From Pseudorasbora parva (taxonomy: Eukaryota; Chordata; Actinopteri; Cypriniformes; Gobionidae): DNA of 64,000 nucleotides. Below are positions 10,526 through 22,680 of the stretch, piece after piece. Numbering within the stretch: position 1 is the first letter of the stretch; every line of letters begins with the position of its first letter. The stretch covers positions 5,519,361-5,583,360 of the forward strand of contig NC_090196.1 in assembly GCF_024679245.1 (NCBI RefSeq), written 5' to 3'. The notes beneath the pieces were generated by a model. It was not told the origin of the DNA. It worked only from the letters and a program-made list of their open reading frames with translations, and made no database searches. Made by a program: the position numbers and the translations under genes.

Positions 10526-13500
10526 GTGCACTAATATAGGGGATAGAGAACAATTCAGACCGAGCACTATATAGGGGATAGAGAACAATTCAGACAGAGC
10601 ACTATATAGGGGATAGGGAACGATTCAGACAGTGCACTATGTAGGGGATAGGGAACGATCAGACAGTCCACTCTATAGGGGATAGGGAACAATTCAGACA
10701 GTGCACTATATAGGGGATAGAGAACAATTCAGACAGAGCACTATATAGGGGATAGGGAACGATCAGACAGTGCACTATATAGGGGATAGGGAAGGATCAG
10801 ACAGTGCACTATATAGGGGATAGGGAACGTTCAGACTGTGCACTTAGTAGGGGATAGGGAACGATCAGACAATGCACTATATAGGGGATAGAGAACGATT
10901 CAGACAGTGCACTATATAGGGGATAGAGAACGATCAGACAGTGCACTATATAGGGGATAGGGAACGATCAGACAGTGCACTATATAGGGGATAGAGAACG
11001 ATCAGACAGTGCACTATATAGGGGATAGAGAACAATTCAGACAGTGCACTATATAGGGGATAGAGAACGATCAGACAGTGCACTATATAGGGGATAGAGA
11101 ACGATCAGACAGTGCACTATATAGGGGATAGAGAACGATCAGACAGTGCACTATAAAGGGGATAGAGAACGATCAGACAGTGCACTATATAGGGGATAGA
11201 GAACGATCAGACAGTGCACTATATAGGGGATAGGGAACGATTTAGACAGTGCACTATATAGGGATAGAGAACAATCAGACAGTGCACTATATAGGGGATA
11301 GAGAACAATCATACAGTGCACTATATAGGGGATAGGGAACGATCAGACAGTGCACTGTATAGGGGATAGAGAAAGATCAGACAGTGCACTATATAGGGGA
11401 TAGAGAACAATCAGACAGTGCACTATATAGGGGATAGAGAAAGATCAGACAGTGCACTACATAGGGGATAGGGAACGATCAGACAGTGCACTATATAGGG
11501 GATAGAGAACGATCAGACAGTGCACTATATAGGGGATAGAGAACAATCAGACAGTGCACTATATAGGGGATAGAGAACGATCAGACAGTGCACTATATAG
11601 GGGATAGGGAACGATCAGACAGTGCACTATATAGGGGATAGAGAACAATCAGACAGTGCACTATATAGGGGATAGAGAACAATCATACAGTGCACTATAT
11701 AGGGGATAGAGAACGATCAGACAGTGCACTATATAGGGGATAGGGAACGATCAGACAGTGCACTATATAGGGGATAGAGAACGATCAGACAGTGCACTAT
11801 ATAGGGGATAGAGAACAATTCAGACAGTGCACTATATAAGGGACAGAGAACGATCAGACAGTGCACTATATAAGGGATAGAGAACGATCAGACAGTGCAC
11901 TATATAGGGGATAGAGAACGATCAGACAGTGCACTATATAGGGGATAGAGAACGATCAGACAGTGCACTATATAGGGGATAGAGAACAATTCAGACAGTG
12001 CACTATATAAGGGATAGAGAACGATTTAGACAGTGCACTATATAAGGGACAGAGAACGATCAGACAGTGCACTATATAGGGGATAGAGAACGATCAGACA
12101 GTGCACTATATAGGGGATAGAGAACAATTCAGACAGTGCACTATATAAGGGATAGAGAACGATTTAGACAGTGCACTATATAAGGGACAGAGAACGATCA
12201 GACAGTGCACTATATAGGGGATAGAGAACGATCAGACAGTGCACTATATAGGGGATAGAGAACGATTTAGACAGTGCACTATATAAGGGACAGAGAACGA
12301 TCAGACAGTGCACTATATAGGGGATAGAGAACGATTTAGACAGTGCACTATATAAGGGACAGAGAACGATCAGACGGTGCACTATATAGGGGATAGGGAA
12401 CGATTTAGACAGTGCACTATATAAGGGACAGAGAACGATCAGACAGTGCACTATATAGGGGATAGAGAATGATCAGACAGTGCACTTTATAGGGGATAGA
12501 GAACAATTCAGACAGTGCACTATATAAGGGACAGAGAACGATCAGACAGTGCACTATATAGGGGATAGGGAACGATTTAGACAGTGCACTATATAAGGGA
12601 CAGAGAACGATCAGACAGTGCACTATATAGGGGATAGAGAACAATTCAGACAGTGCACTATATAAGGGACAGAGAACGATCAGACAGTGCACTATATAGG
12701 GGATAGAGAATGATCAGACAGTGCACTATATAGGGGATAGAGAACAATTCAGACAGTGCACTATATAAGGGACAGAGAACGATCAGACAGTGCACTATAT
12801 AGGGGATAGAGAACGATCAGACAGTGCACTATATAGGGGATAGAGAACAATTCAGACAGTGCACTATATAAGGGACAGAGAACGATCAGACAGTGCACTA
12901 TATAGGGGATAGAGAACGATTTAGACAGTGCACTATATAAGGGACAGAGAACGATCAGACAGTGCACTATATAGGGGATAGGGAACGATTTAGACAGTGC
13001 ACTATATAAGGGACAGAGAACGATCAGACAGTGCACTATATAGGGAATAGAGAACGATCAGACAGTGCACTATATAGGGGATAGAGAACAATTCAGACAG
13101 TGCACTATATAAGGGACAGAGAACGATCAGACAGTGCACTATATAGGGGATAGAGAACGATCAGACGGTGCACTATATAGGGGATAGAGAACAATTCAGA
13201 CAGTGCACTATATAAGGGACAGAGAACGATCAGACAGTGCACTATATAGGGGATAGAGAACGATCAGACAGTGCACTATATAGGGGATAGAGAACGATCA
13301 GACAGTGCACTGTATAGGGGATAGAGAACGATCAGACAGTGCACTATATAGGGGATAGAGAACAATTCAGACAGTGCACTATATAAGGGACAGAGAACGA
13401 TCAGACAGTGCACTATATAGGGGATAGGGAACGATCAGACAGTGCACTATATAGGGGATAGAGAACAATTCAGACAGTGCACTATATAAGGGACAGAGAA

Positions 13501-13637
13501 CGATCAGACAGTGCACTATATAGGGGATAGGGAACGATCAGACAGTGCACTATATAGGGGATAGAGAACAATTCAGACAGTGCACTATATAAGGGACAGA
13601 GAACGATCAGACAGTGCACTATATAGGGGATAGGGAT
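10526..13637. repeat. 34-bp minisatellite array, about 90 copies
   Basis: The monomer is CACTATATAGGGGATAGAGA followed by ACGATCAGACAGTG (34 bp; 35 bp where GATTCAGAC replaces GATCAGAC). Variants include GATAGGGAAC, ATAAGGGACAGAGAAC and GATTTAGAC. From about 12000 onward the ATAAGGGACAGAG variant alternates with the ATAGGGGATAGAG variant, giving a higher-order pattern of 2-3 monomers. Leftward open frames of 91 codons here come from the repeat and are not genes. Confidence 0.97.
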
Positions 13638-13699
13638 AGTTTTTTTTGGCTAATATTTCAAATTAATATTAATAAAAAGTAGCAGTAATAAAACCGGAA

Positions 13700-13780
13700 A
13701 AATCACTCATTTTGGCGCCCCTATGGACGAGTGGCGCCCCTAGCATTTGCCTATTCCGCCTTTGCCACGGGCCGGCCCTG
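13700..13780. mobile_element. hAT-type terminal fragment (GGGCCGGCCCTG end)
   Basis: The segment ends in GCCACGGGCCGGCCCTG, and GGCGCCCCTA is repeated upstream. CAGGGCCGGC is the terminus of a fish hAT group and also opens the element at 56466. Only this end is recognisable, and it directly abuts the minisatellite. Confidence 0.55.
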
Positions 13781-14875
13781 TTTCACGCTAGTGTCACAAA
13801 AAAGAACAAATTACCAATTTAATACAACTGCCAAAGATACTATTGAAATGTGTCAATGCTAAGAAATGTGTTTTAAGCTTTTCAGGTATTCAGAAACTGT
13901 ATTCAATATAAAATATACAGTACAAATATAGTTTCAAAAGTTATTCAGTCAAGAACAGCGAGTGCTTTTTCTCTTTTCTTCTGTCTTTTGTTGTTTGATT
14001 ATTGTTATAAAAGAGACGGCAGCAGGAATATTAGGCTGCTGTCACTTTAAGAGCTGCACGGGTCCAATACACTTCTACACATGCGTTTTCTTTCTGCTTA
14101 CAGCCACTAAAGACATAACCGACTGTGTTTACGGGGATATTTGGGCATGTTTTTGTGTGTATTTGTCAGTTTAATTTGTCTGTGTGCTCGCTTTAGATGT
14201 GTGTTCATCACAGAAAACAATATAGGTGCAAATCTACTTGCGCTTTAATGGTTTAAAGTCATATACAGTATGTGCTGAGCTATTTAAGAACATATGTTGA
14301 CAGGCATTCAGACCAAATATTTTTTGCTCCTGAGACTTGCACAGAAGACATATGTAAAAAGATAGACGACTTATATATTACGGATGTCATTAGAGTTTCA
14401 ACCAATAAAAGAAAACAAATTGCCTACCCTGCCTTTAACTAATACGAGTTTATTATTATTTATTAGTGCTACCAAATTATTAATTACTACAGGTTTAAAA
14501 CTGTGCTCAAAAGAGTGAAATAGGTCATTCTAATGTCTTGGGCAGGCCTTGTGTTTCAGTAACCCATGCATCTGATTTCATATGCTGTTGTAAGATCCAA
14601 TATAGTTCATTGCCTATTTGAGGAATATGATCATCAGTACAATGAATTAAATCTGAGACCTAGCAGTCACTCCTTTCACCAGCCTGTTTAAATAGCACCA
14701 GGATGAGAAGGCCACATCTCTCCCAGTGACCCACCACATGTCTCCTACTCTGGGCTAAGAGGGAGGTGCAGTGACCGCTGCTAAATCATTCCTGGTTCTT
14801 TCACTTGGCCAGCTCACACACACTCTCTAATGAAACACCAGACCAGCAGCCAGGGTGCCGGTGAGCTCAGCTCAG

Positions 14876-14907
<32 letters not shown>

Positions 14908-16150
14908 AGCACACACACGTGCATCTGTGTCTAACAGAATTTTTTAAAAATGGCAATATACACTATAATGCATGATAATAATGCACAAATTCTGAAGTTG
15001 TTTTAAATCTAAAAGTAATTTGGTTCATATTTTACTACTCAGTTATTTTAAAATGTAATTATATATTTCCCAATATTACAGTTTTTACTGTATTTTTGAT
15101 CAAATAAAAGGCAGCCTTGGTGAGCATGAGGATAAAAAAATAAAATAAAAATAAAAACATTATTCCAAAATTTTAACTGATAATTAATGTAAAATATCCT
15201 GGAATAGGAAACGGGTTTGTAACCACTATAATATTTGAACACCTCAGCCTTAAACAGTATATTCTGTATCAGTATATTACATTAAAAATCAGGGAGAAAT
15301 GTGTTCTTTTCTTTTTCATTTTGAGATGAAAAATGCCACCAACCAATTTCATCATCCGTCAGATAAGAGAGCAGATCATTCGTTTTCCTGCAGAGCTATA
15401 GAGAGACAGATTTCCTTTGGTTAAGACATCTGAAGGACTGTTTAAACTTCCCCTGGCCCAGGACGTCAGTTTAGGTAAGAGTTTGACTGACAGGTGGAAG
15501 CTGAAGACAGAGCCTTGTGGCACTCTATTCTTCTCTTGTGTTAGGTTAGGTTAGAACAGACAGTAAATATGCTTTCATCTGGAGAGAGAGACTTGGTGTG
15601 ACTGTAGTTTAGACCGGGTTTGTTCTTTGAGCCAAATTCCCCATTCTAACACACCCAATCGCACCGTCTTGAGGAATTTTACTCAGAAATGTGTTAGCAC
15701 GCATACACCATCAAAATCAGTTCACTATGTTGGTATGAAACTATAAGCAATGTTAGACATGAGGACTACAACAGAGAGCTGAGACAAGGCACTGCAGAGC
15801 AAAAAGGCTTAAGCACTTCCTTGTTTGTTCATGTGTATTGACATTCACTTCAATCACACAAGTACACGTGTAAAACCAAGGGCAGCTAAACAAAAGCATC
15901 AGCCAGAAGATCTGGACAGGAGATGGGAAATCTCTGCAGACTTTGAGAGGAGCACACTGCCCTTAGGCTATGCTTTAGCCAGCCCTACAGCTGTAGAAAC
16001 ACCGTCTCGACACACGTAAATTAAAGATGAAGACATTCAGCTGGAAAGTGCAGAATTTCCTTCAGATAGTTTCTCAGTAAGAGGAAATCACACCTTGAAT
16101 GATCAACTATATTCTGTTTGTTCAAATGTAAAAGGGTTATATTTGGTTTA
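13781..16150. other. Intergenic sequence with a (CA)n tract
   Basis: There is no convincing gene. A CA-rich run lies at about 14877-14932. The stretch 14600-14850 is complex, balanced in composition and non-repetitive, so it could be a conserved element. A minus-strand reading at about 15485-15535 gives RVPQGSVFS, which resembles the LINE reverse-transcriptase GVPQGS motif, but no flanking similarity supports it. Confidence 0.35.
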
Positions 16151-16159
16151 CTTCGGAAA

Positions 16160-16227
16160 GAATAGAATAGAATAGAATAGAATAGAATAGAATAGAATAG
16201 AATAGAATAGAATAGAATAGAATAGAA
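16160..16227. repeat. (TAGAA)n pentanucleotide repeat
   Basis: About 13 copies of the unit AATAG occur just before the GGAAA array. Confidence 0.95.
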
Positions 16228-16254
16228 AGTGTAAGGAAAAGGTTAGGGTTTGGT

Positions 16255-16923
16255 TGGAAAGGAAAGGAAAGGAAAGGAAAGGAAAGGAAAGGAAAGGAAA
16301 GGAAAGGAAAGGAAAGGAAAGGAAAGGAAAGGAAAGGAACGGAATGGAACGGAACGGAAAGGAAAGGAAATTAAAGGAAAGGAAAGGAAAGGAAAGGAAA
16401 TGTAAGGAAAGGAAAGGAAAGGAAAGGAAAGGAAAGGAAAGGAAAGGAAAGGAAAGGAAAGGAAAGGAAAGGAAAGGAAAGGAAAGGAAAGGAAAGGAAA
16501 GGAACGGAACGGAACGGAACGGAAAGGAAATTAAAGGAAAGGAAAGGAAAGGAAAGGAAAGGAAAGGAAAGGAGAGGAAAGGAGAGGAAAGGAAAGGAAA
16601 GGAAAGGAAAGGAAAGGAAAGGAAAGGAAAAGAAAGGAAAGGGAAGGAAAGGGAAGGAAAGGAAAAAAAAGGAAAGGAAAAAAAGGAAAGGAAAGGAACG
16701 GAACGGAACGGAACGGAACGGAACGGAACGGAACGGAAAGGAAAGGAAAGGAAAGGAAAGGAAAGGAAAGGAAAGGAAAGGAAAGGAAAGGAAAGGAAAG
16801 GAAAGGAAAGGAAAGGAAAGGAAAGGAAAGGAAAGGAAAGGAACGGAACGGAAATTAAAGGAAAGGAAAGGAAAGGAAAGGAAAGGAAAGGAAAGGAAAG
16901 GAAAGGAAAGGAAAGGAAAGGAA
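16255..16923. repeat. (GGAAA)n microsatellite, left part
   Basis: About 130 pentanucleotide units are present, with interspersed GGAAC variants and a few ATTAA or GGGAA interruptions. The uninterrupted 290-codon lysine/glycine-rich frame is an artefact of a 5-base repeat with no stops. The array ends exactly where the CACTG terminus begins and resumes at 29876, so the two parts were once one array. Confidence 0.97.
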
Positions 16924-17439
16924 CACTGCATGAAAAAAGGTGTATCCGGACCGGTATACTCCTGTATACACTGCTGAAATTCGGAAGAATCCGGGAGTAT
17001 ACTGGCCGGATAGGTCAAATTCCATGGATCTGTATATATCCGTATACATCCGGAATGATACCAAATCGGATGTATGTTGTGGCCGTATACTTCCATGCTA
17101 CAGCCATTTGTTGCCATGGCAAGTAATCCCATCAGGTTTTTTCAGGAGACATTTTCACACCTCTGAGCAGCTTTGCCTCCCATCCCCTTATTGGCCCTTT
17201 AACTCAAACTGGATTGGTTGTTCTTTTAAAACCACTCCCAAAACCCAAACTGCTATTGGAGGACAGGGCACATTGAAAACCCAGTAAAGTGATTTTATTG
17301 GTTACTTTTAAAACTTAGCCCACCCAAGGCCTTATAGCTTAGTGATTTGATTGGTTATAGGTCAGCTATGCAGATACTGCTCATACACCATAAACCCCAC
17401 CCCCCTCTCCCCCAAAGGAAAAATACACACAAAAAACAA

Positions 17440-18055
17440 TTTAGGAAAATATGGAATATTTATTAAGGTACATAAAACATTATCAAGAGCATTTTAAACA
17501 AGCAAAAGAATAGAATGGAGAAACAAAAACAAGTGAACAAAATGTATTTAAAAGGGATGAAAATGTAAAGAATAAAAAAAAAAAAGTACAAAAATAAAGG
17601 CATTTAAAAGGAACAAATATAAGTATATAAAATAAACATAAGTTAAAATGAAAGGGTACAAAAGGCATGAAAAATAAAATTAACACAACATACTTAAAAG
17701 TTGGCGATATAAAGAAATAAATACACAGTGTATCTAAAATGTAACATTATAAAATGAGACAATGCAAAAATTTAAACATAAAATTAGAACCAGAATGTTA
17801 TAAAAAAAAAAAAGGTTATATAATATACATAGATGTTCTAAGTAAACAATAAAAATAAGTGAAAAAAAAAAAACTCCCAAAGAGCATTGTAAACATATAA
17901 AATGAATGGGGGAAAAAAAAGTGAGCAAATTCTATTTAAAGGACGGCGATGTAAAGGAATAAAAGAAAAAAAATGCATATAATATATGTTCTAAGTAAAC
18001 AATATATATAAGTGGAAACATTTCCAAAGAGCATTGTAAAAATACATTATAATGA
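17440..18055. repeat. AT-rich degenerate tandem repeat in the EnSpm left arm
   Basis: Phrases such as GTTCTAAGTAAACAATA and CCAAAGAGCATTGTAAA recur two or three times with divergence. The block lies downstream of the leftward accessory gene and may be its 3' untranslated region. No coding signal is seen. Confidence 0.5.
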
Positions 18056-18059
18056 TGCA

Positions 18060-19556
18060 CTGATGATGTGACGTGTAGCATGGGTCAGCCTCTAGTCTGG
18101 TTCGTAGCACTTGGCAGAGCGCAGACAACCGTAGTTCTGTTTGGTGGAGACCTCATCATCCACACTGGCCTTCCATCAACAACAGCATCATCTTTATCAG
18201 ACATCTGCTCTATTGTTGCGTTCTCTCACAGGTCTCTTTCTGCGTTAGCTTGTACAACCCTGGACCTGGTCTCCAGCAACTGCAAAACATGACAGTAATT
18301 TAACCACTAAAACACAGACTGTGTTTACATGTGCAACAATAATGCAACTATGTATTCTAAGAGTAAGGTCTTAATCGCAGGAAGGTGCTCACATGACAGG
18401 AGCAGAACTCTTCACTCCAGTTTACATGCAATTTGCATTATTCACTAAAGAGTATGGTTATGTCACACTCAGATTTGATCAAAGTATTGGGTTTAATGTA
18501 TAAGTTTAATTACAATATTGACAAAATCATATCTCCTAAAGAGAAAATAAATGCTTAGCAAGTTTCTTAACTTACCCTTCACTTTCTTTGACGGTTCTTT
18601 GCCATGTTCTTCATAGTGTGTCTTTTTTGGGCGTTTTCAGGCTGAGCCAAAGAATACTTCCTCCGTGGTGTCTCAATATGTCTTGCAACCTGCTGAATAA
18701 ATCATGAATAATTGTAATACCAATAAAAGCAAGCAAAACAAAGCACACATGGTAAATATTAATATAAAATGACTTTAAAAAATAATACAATCTTTAAGAT
18801 TACCTTTTACACATTCAGGGTCAACATCTGTAAAAGTTGTCCTTAATTATTCAAAGGAAAATGGTCAAAGCGAGGTTGTGTGATGACTATCCTGGGGGGA
18901 AAAGTTGCAGTTATAATTAATGAAATTCAGTTTTGGCATTTCAAATCCATATGACGTTAGAAGTAGGTTAACCTAACATTTACAGTGTTCAATAAGCAGT
19001 CTTACCCAGTTTGTGGATCGTATTTGTGTGGGCTGTTCTCTGAATTGGGTTTCACACAAAGGCACCTTACAAATTCCTGTAAAGTTTGAAATTAAAATGC
19101 GTTTAAACGGATTCACAATCTGCAAGAACCACAATATTTTCAAGTTTGAATAAGATGGCCATCAAAGTAACGTTAATTGTAAGCCAACTTTGGTTTACAG
19201 GCACATTATATATAACAATAACTGAACTTACCTCACGTTACGTGCCCTTTTAAATCTTTTCACAGTGTTGTTCGGCTCTTCCTGTAAGTTAGTCCGTGCT
19301 GCTCATACTTTTGCTCGAGAGAATAAAGACGCTGGAGAGCCTCCTGGAGAAGATCAGCCCGTTCATGCTGTGCAGCTATTAAAGTAGTAAGCTGACGAGA
19401 TATAGCACTCTGGCCGGAGATCAGCTGCTTCATCAAGGCATTCAAAGTAACTGGGCTTGAGCTTGAGCCTGCTTGTCCTCCTCTGTTCAGTGGAGTAGAA
19501 AAACTAAGGTTCCTTTTACTCTCCATATTAAATCTGTCGAAAATGATCGATTCCAA
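18060..19556 (-). pseudogene. EnSpm accessory gene remnant (leftward, coiled-coil first exon)
   Basis: The first exon begins at an ATG ending at 19556, or at an internal Met at 19526. It encodes about 98 residues: a Ser/Pro-rich start, then a helical coiled-coil-like segment (LTTLIAAQHERADLLQEALQ and on to LEQKYEQHG). It then hits a TGA before the next usable donor at about 19228. Exon-like pieces follow leftward. One at about 19079-19007 reads EFVRCLCVKPNSENSPHKYD. One at about 18903 reads RIVITQPRFDHFPL. A Lys/Arg-rich piece lies at about 18690-18590. A last piece at about 18290-18060 contains MSDKDDAVVDGRPVWMMR. Frames are interrupted, so the gene is dead. It resembles accessory (TNP1-like) proteins of EnSpm elements by position; the protein family is not recognised. 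Confidence 0.5.
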
Positions 19557-19845
19557 ATCTCAACCAAACACCACAAAAAAAACAAAAACTATCCGTTCTC
19601 TGTACTTCCGGAAACAATGCGGAGGTTTCAACTTTCGCGCGCATGAAACAATACACTACTATTGGGTGCGCCTCCGTCCCCACCTGTATTGTGAGTGGTT
19701 GATTTCAAACCTCAAACCGCCCCCTCTTTGGCGCGTGTTGTTTGCTTGCTAATCCCCACTCAAACCACGCCCTCGGTATGACGCGTCGCAGGTGTATCTT
19801 TAATTTGGTGAAAAAATATAATGCCCGACATAATTATCTATCAAC
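19557..19845. promoter_or_regulatory. Shared divergent promoter region of the EnSpm gene pair
   Basis: About 290 bases separate the two outward-facing start codons. The stretch holds several short CG-rich motifs (TTTCGCGCGCATG, GGCGCGTGTTG, TGACGCGTCGC) unlike the AT-rich flanks. A bidirectional promoter is inferred from the layout. Confidence 0.4.
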
Positions 19846-20339
19846 ATGGAAGGACAACCACCTGTTGATAATAATACGAGAAAGTGAGCTCGGCGGTTTT
19901 GCCACCACTGCAACGAGAATGTTTCACATGCATATTTTTTATCTTCACAAAAAAAAGTTTTTTTTTTCACAATGGAGCGATTACAGCTGAGACAAATCAC
20001 AACACAGAGCTGGAAGTGAGTGCATGTGGTGAACTTCATCCAGACGAAATGAGACCTGTGGACTGGGATGATGCTGGTATTCATTTTGGTAAGTTACTGA
20101 ACATTTTTTTTAATGTAAAACCAAATGACAAGTAAAATAAGATAGTGATCATCAGCAGTTGGTTTATATATTTACTGATGTCGTGCAACATTACACTGAT
20201 GTTTATGATCTGCTTTGGTTAGAGTTGACACAATAGTGATTTGCTTGTTTTTTCCAGTATAGGCATAAGTCTTGTTAATACATTGTAACTTTTATTTATT
20301 ACAAATTTGGTCATAGCTGTATTTGCTGAACATTTAAAT

Positions 20340-20424
20340 CATGATGGGCCATTCATAACAATAACTAAAGTTATTTGGATAAACTATTACGAATGGTCCA
20401 TTAACATTTCTATGGCCCATCATG
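20340..20424. repeat. Inverted repeat beside the DIRS left end
   Basis: CATGATGGGCCAT at 20340-20352 and ATGGCCCATCATG at 20412-20424 are perfect 13-base inverted copies with a 59-base loop. They end 27 bases before the DIRS left terminus. This may be a small MITE. Confidence 0.65.
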
Positions 20425-20451
20425 ACCTGTACACTGTACTGTAAAGTGCAT

Positions 20452-20766
20452 GTTCCCTTTCGAGAGAGGTTCCTCGTATTACGTATGGGAAAAACTCCTT
20501 TTCTCGAGAATGTGAAGCAAAACTTTTAATAAAGGTATCTATGTAAAGCGCAGTGAGCTGCACGGCCATAGCCCAGCGCGAGGAGCGTTCTGATTGGCCG
20601 GGCTGCGGCAACTGCAGGAACCTATGGTGAGGCGGCTGAGAGGAACGAACCAATGGGGGGCGTTCCAGAAGCCCGCCGAAAAAGGTGCTTATATTTGCAT
20701 ACAGGAGGCTATATAAGACCCTAATTCGCCATAGGTGTCAGATTTTATCTCCTTCAGCGATACCTT
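20452..20766 (+). repeat. DIRS left inverted terminal repeat
   Basis: It begins GTTCCCTTTCGAGAGAGG and runs to about GCGATACC. It is the reverse complement of 25936-26273 apart from the outer 50 bases, where the two ends differ as usual in DIRS. It includes a TATATAAG box at 20711-20718 that could drive transcription of the element. Confidence 0.88.
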
Positions 20767-20999
20767 CGCTGGTCTCCGGAAGAAGCACCGCCGTTGAAAA
20801 GGCACCAGCGGAACCTGCAGCTGAGGACGACGGACTCCCTCTCCGCCTTCTCTGCCGTTCCAGCTACGCCATCCGGCGTTATATATCCTTTAAACTGTGT
20901 CTATGTTGAGTGTTATATGTGTTTGTGTGTGTGTTGCCGCTGCAACGCCACTTCTAGAGCTTACAGGCTTGTTCTACTCGAGGACTCTCTCGTTCCGCC

Positions 21000-22680
21000 G
21001 CGTCGTTAAGCGCCGCGGAAAGACGGAGCTCTTCTCACTCTCCCTCTGCTCTCGTCCCGTCGCGCTGAATAGCGCCGCGGAAAGAGAGAATGTTAGAGGA
21101 CATGAGCACACTCAAGCCGAAGCTCTCTTCACTCTGCCGCCGCCGCGGCTCTTCTTCCGCCGCTGCCACAGAGTTGTTCCCACTCTTCTCTCATTCCGTC
21201 GCGCTTCAGCCGCGGACAGAGAATACTAGAGTGAATAGGCGAACTCGAGCCGAAGCTCTCGTCACTATACCGTCGCGCTGAGGAGGCGCCGCGGACAGAC
21301 GGAGTTTTACCTCACGCTTCCAATTCTCTCGTCCTGTCGCTCTATCGCCGCGGACAGAGAATACTAGAGTGAATAAACAAACTCGAGCCGAAGCTCTCGC
21401 CGTGCTAGAAGCGCCGCGGACAGAGTTTTACCTCACGCTTCCAATTCTCTCGTCCTGTCGCTCTATCGCCGCGGACAGAGAATACTAGAGTGAATAAACA
21501 AACTCGAGCCGAAGCTCTCGCCGTGCTAGAAGCGCCGCGGACAGAGTTTTACCTCACGCTTCCAATTCTCTCGTCCTGTCGCTCTATCGCCGCGGACAGA
21601 GAATACTAGAGTGAATAAACAAACTCGAGCCGAAGCTCTCGCCGTGCTAGAAGCGCCGCGGACAGAGTTTTTACCTCACGCTTCCAATTCTCTCGTCCTG
21701 TCGCTCTATCGCCGCGGACAGAGAATACTAGAGTGAATAAACAAACTCGAGCCGAAGCTCTCGCCGTGCTAGAAGCGCCGCGGACAGAGTTTTACCTCAC
21801 GCTTCCAATTCTCTCGTCCTGTCGCTCTATCGCCGCGGACAGAGAATACTAGAGTGAATAAACAAACTCGAGCCGAAGCTCTCGCCGTGCTAGAAGCGCC
21901 GCGGACAGAGTTTTACCTCACGCTTCCAATTCTCTCGTCCTGTCGCTCTATCGCCGCGGACAGAGAATACTAGAGTGAATAAACAAACTCGAGCCGAAGC
22001 TCTCGCCGTGCTAGAAGCGCCGCGGACAGAGTTTTACCTCACGCTTCCAATTCTCTCGTCCTGTCGCTCTATCGCCGCGGACAGAGAATACTAGAGTGAA
22101 TAAACAAACTCGAGCCGAAGCTCTCGCCGTGCTAGAAGCGCCGCGGACAGAGTTTTACCTCACGCTTCCAATTCTCTCGTCCTGTCGCTCTATCGCCGCG
22201 GACAGAGAATACTAGAGTGAATAAACAAACTCGAGCCGAAGCTCTCGCCGTGCTAGAAGCGCCGCGGACAGAGTTTTACCTCACGCTTCCAATTCTCTCG
22301 TCCTGTCGCTCTATCGCCGCGGACAGAGAATACTAGAGTGAATAAACAAACTCGAGCCGAAGCTCTCGCCGTGCTAGAAGCGGCGCGGACAGAGTTTTAC
22401 CTCACGCTTCCAATTCTCTCGTCCTGTCGCTCTATCGCCGCGGACAGAGAATACTAGAGTGAATTAACTAACTCGAGCCGAAGCTCTCGCCGTGCTAGAA
22501 GCGCCGCGGACAGAGTTTTACCTCACGCTTCCAATTCTCTCGTCCTGTCGCTCTATCGCCGCGGACAGAGAATACTAGAGTGAATAAACAAACTCGAGCC
22601 GAAGCTCTCGCCGTGCTCATTCTACCGCCGCCGTGCTGAAGCGCTGCGGACAGAGAATACTAGAGTAAGTTAGACGAGCG
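21000..22680. repeat. 120-bp satellite array within the DIRS leader
   Basis: About eleven nearly identical 120-bp units lie at about 21330-22620; one is 121 bp by a single extra T near 21667. They are flanked by diverged units from 21000 and at 22620-22680. Each unit contains CTCGAGCCGAAGCTCTCGCC, TTTTACCTCACGCTTCC and two copies of CGCCGCGGACAGAG. Near-identity of the central units points to recent expansion or homogenisation. Confidence 0.95.

Noticed and set aside
12176..13036. Repeated 91-codon leftward open frames
   Set aside because: They are the 34-bp minisatellite read in a stop-free phase.
10526..13637. CRISPR-like regular repeats
   Set aside because: The monomers are directly adjacent without unique spacers, and the genome is eukaryotic.
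15485..15535. A LINE reverse-transcriptase fragment (RVPQGSVFS)
   Set aside because: Only nine residues agree and no flanking similarity extends it, so it is mentioned only as a possibility.
16254..17126. A 290-codon Lys/Gly/Glu-rich open frame, and its Phe/Pro/Leu-rich antisense
   Set aside because: Both are produced by a GGAAA pentanucleotide repeat that lacks stop codons in these phases.
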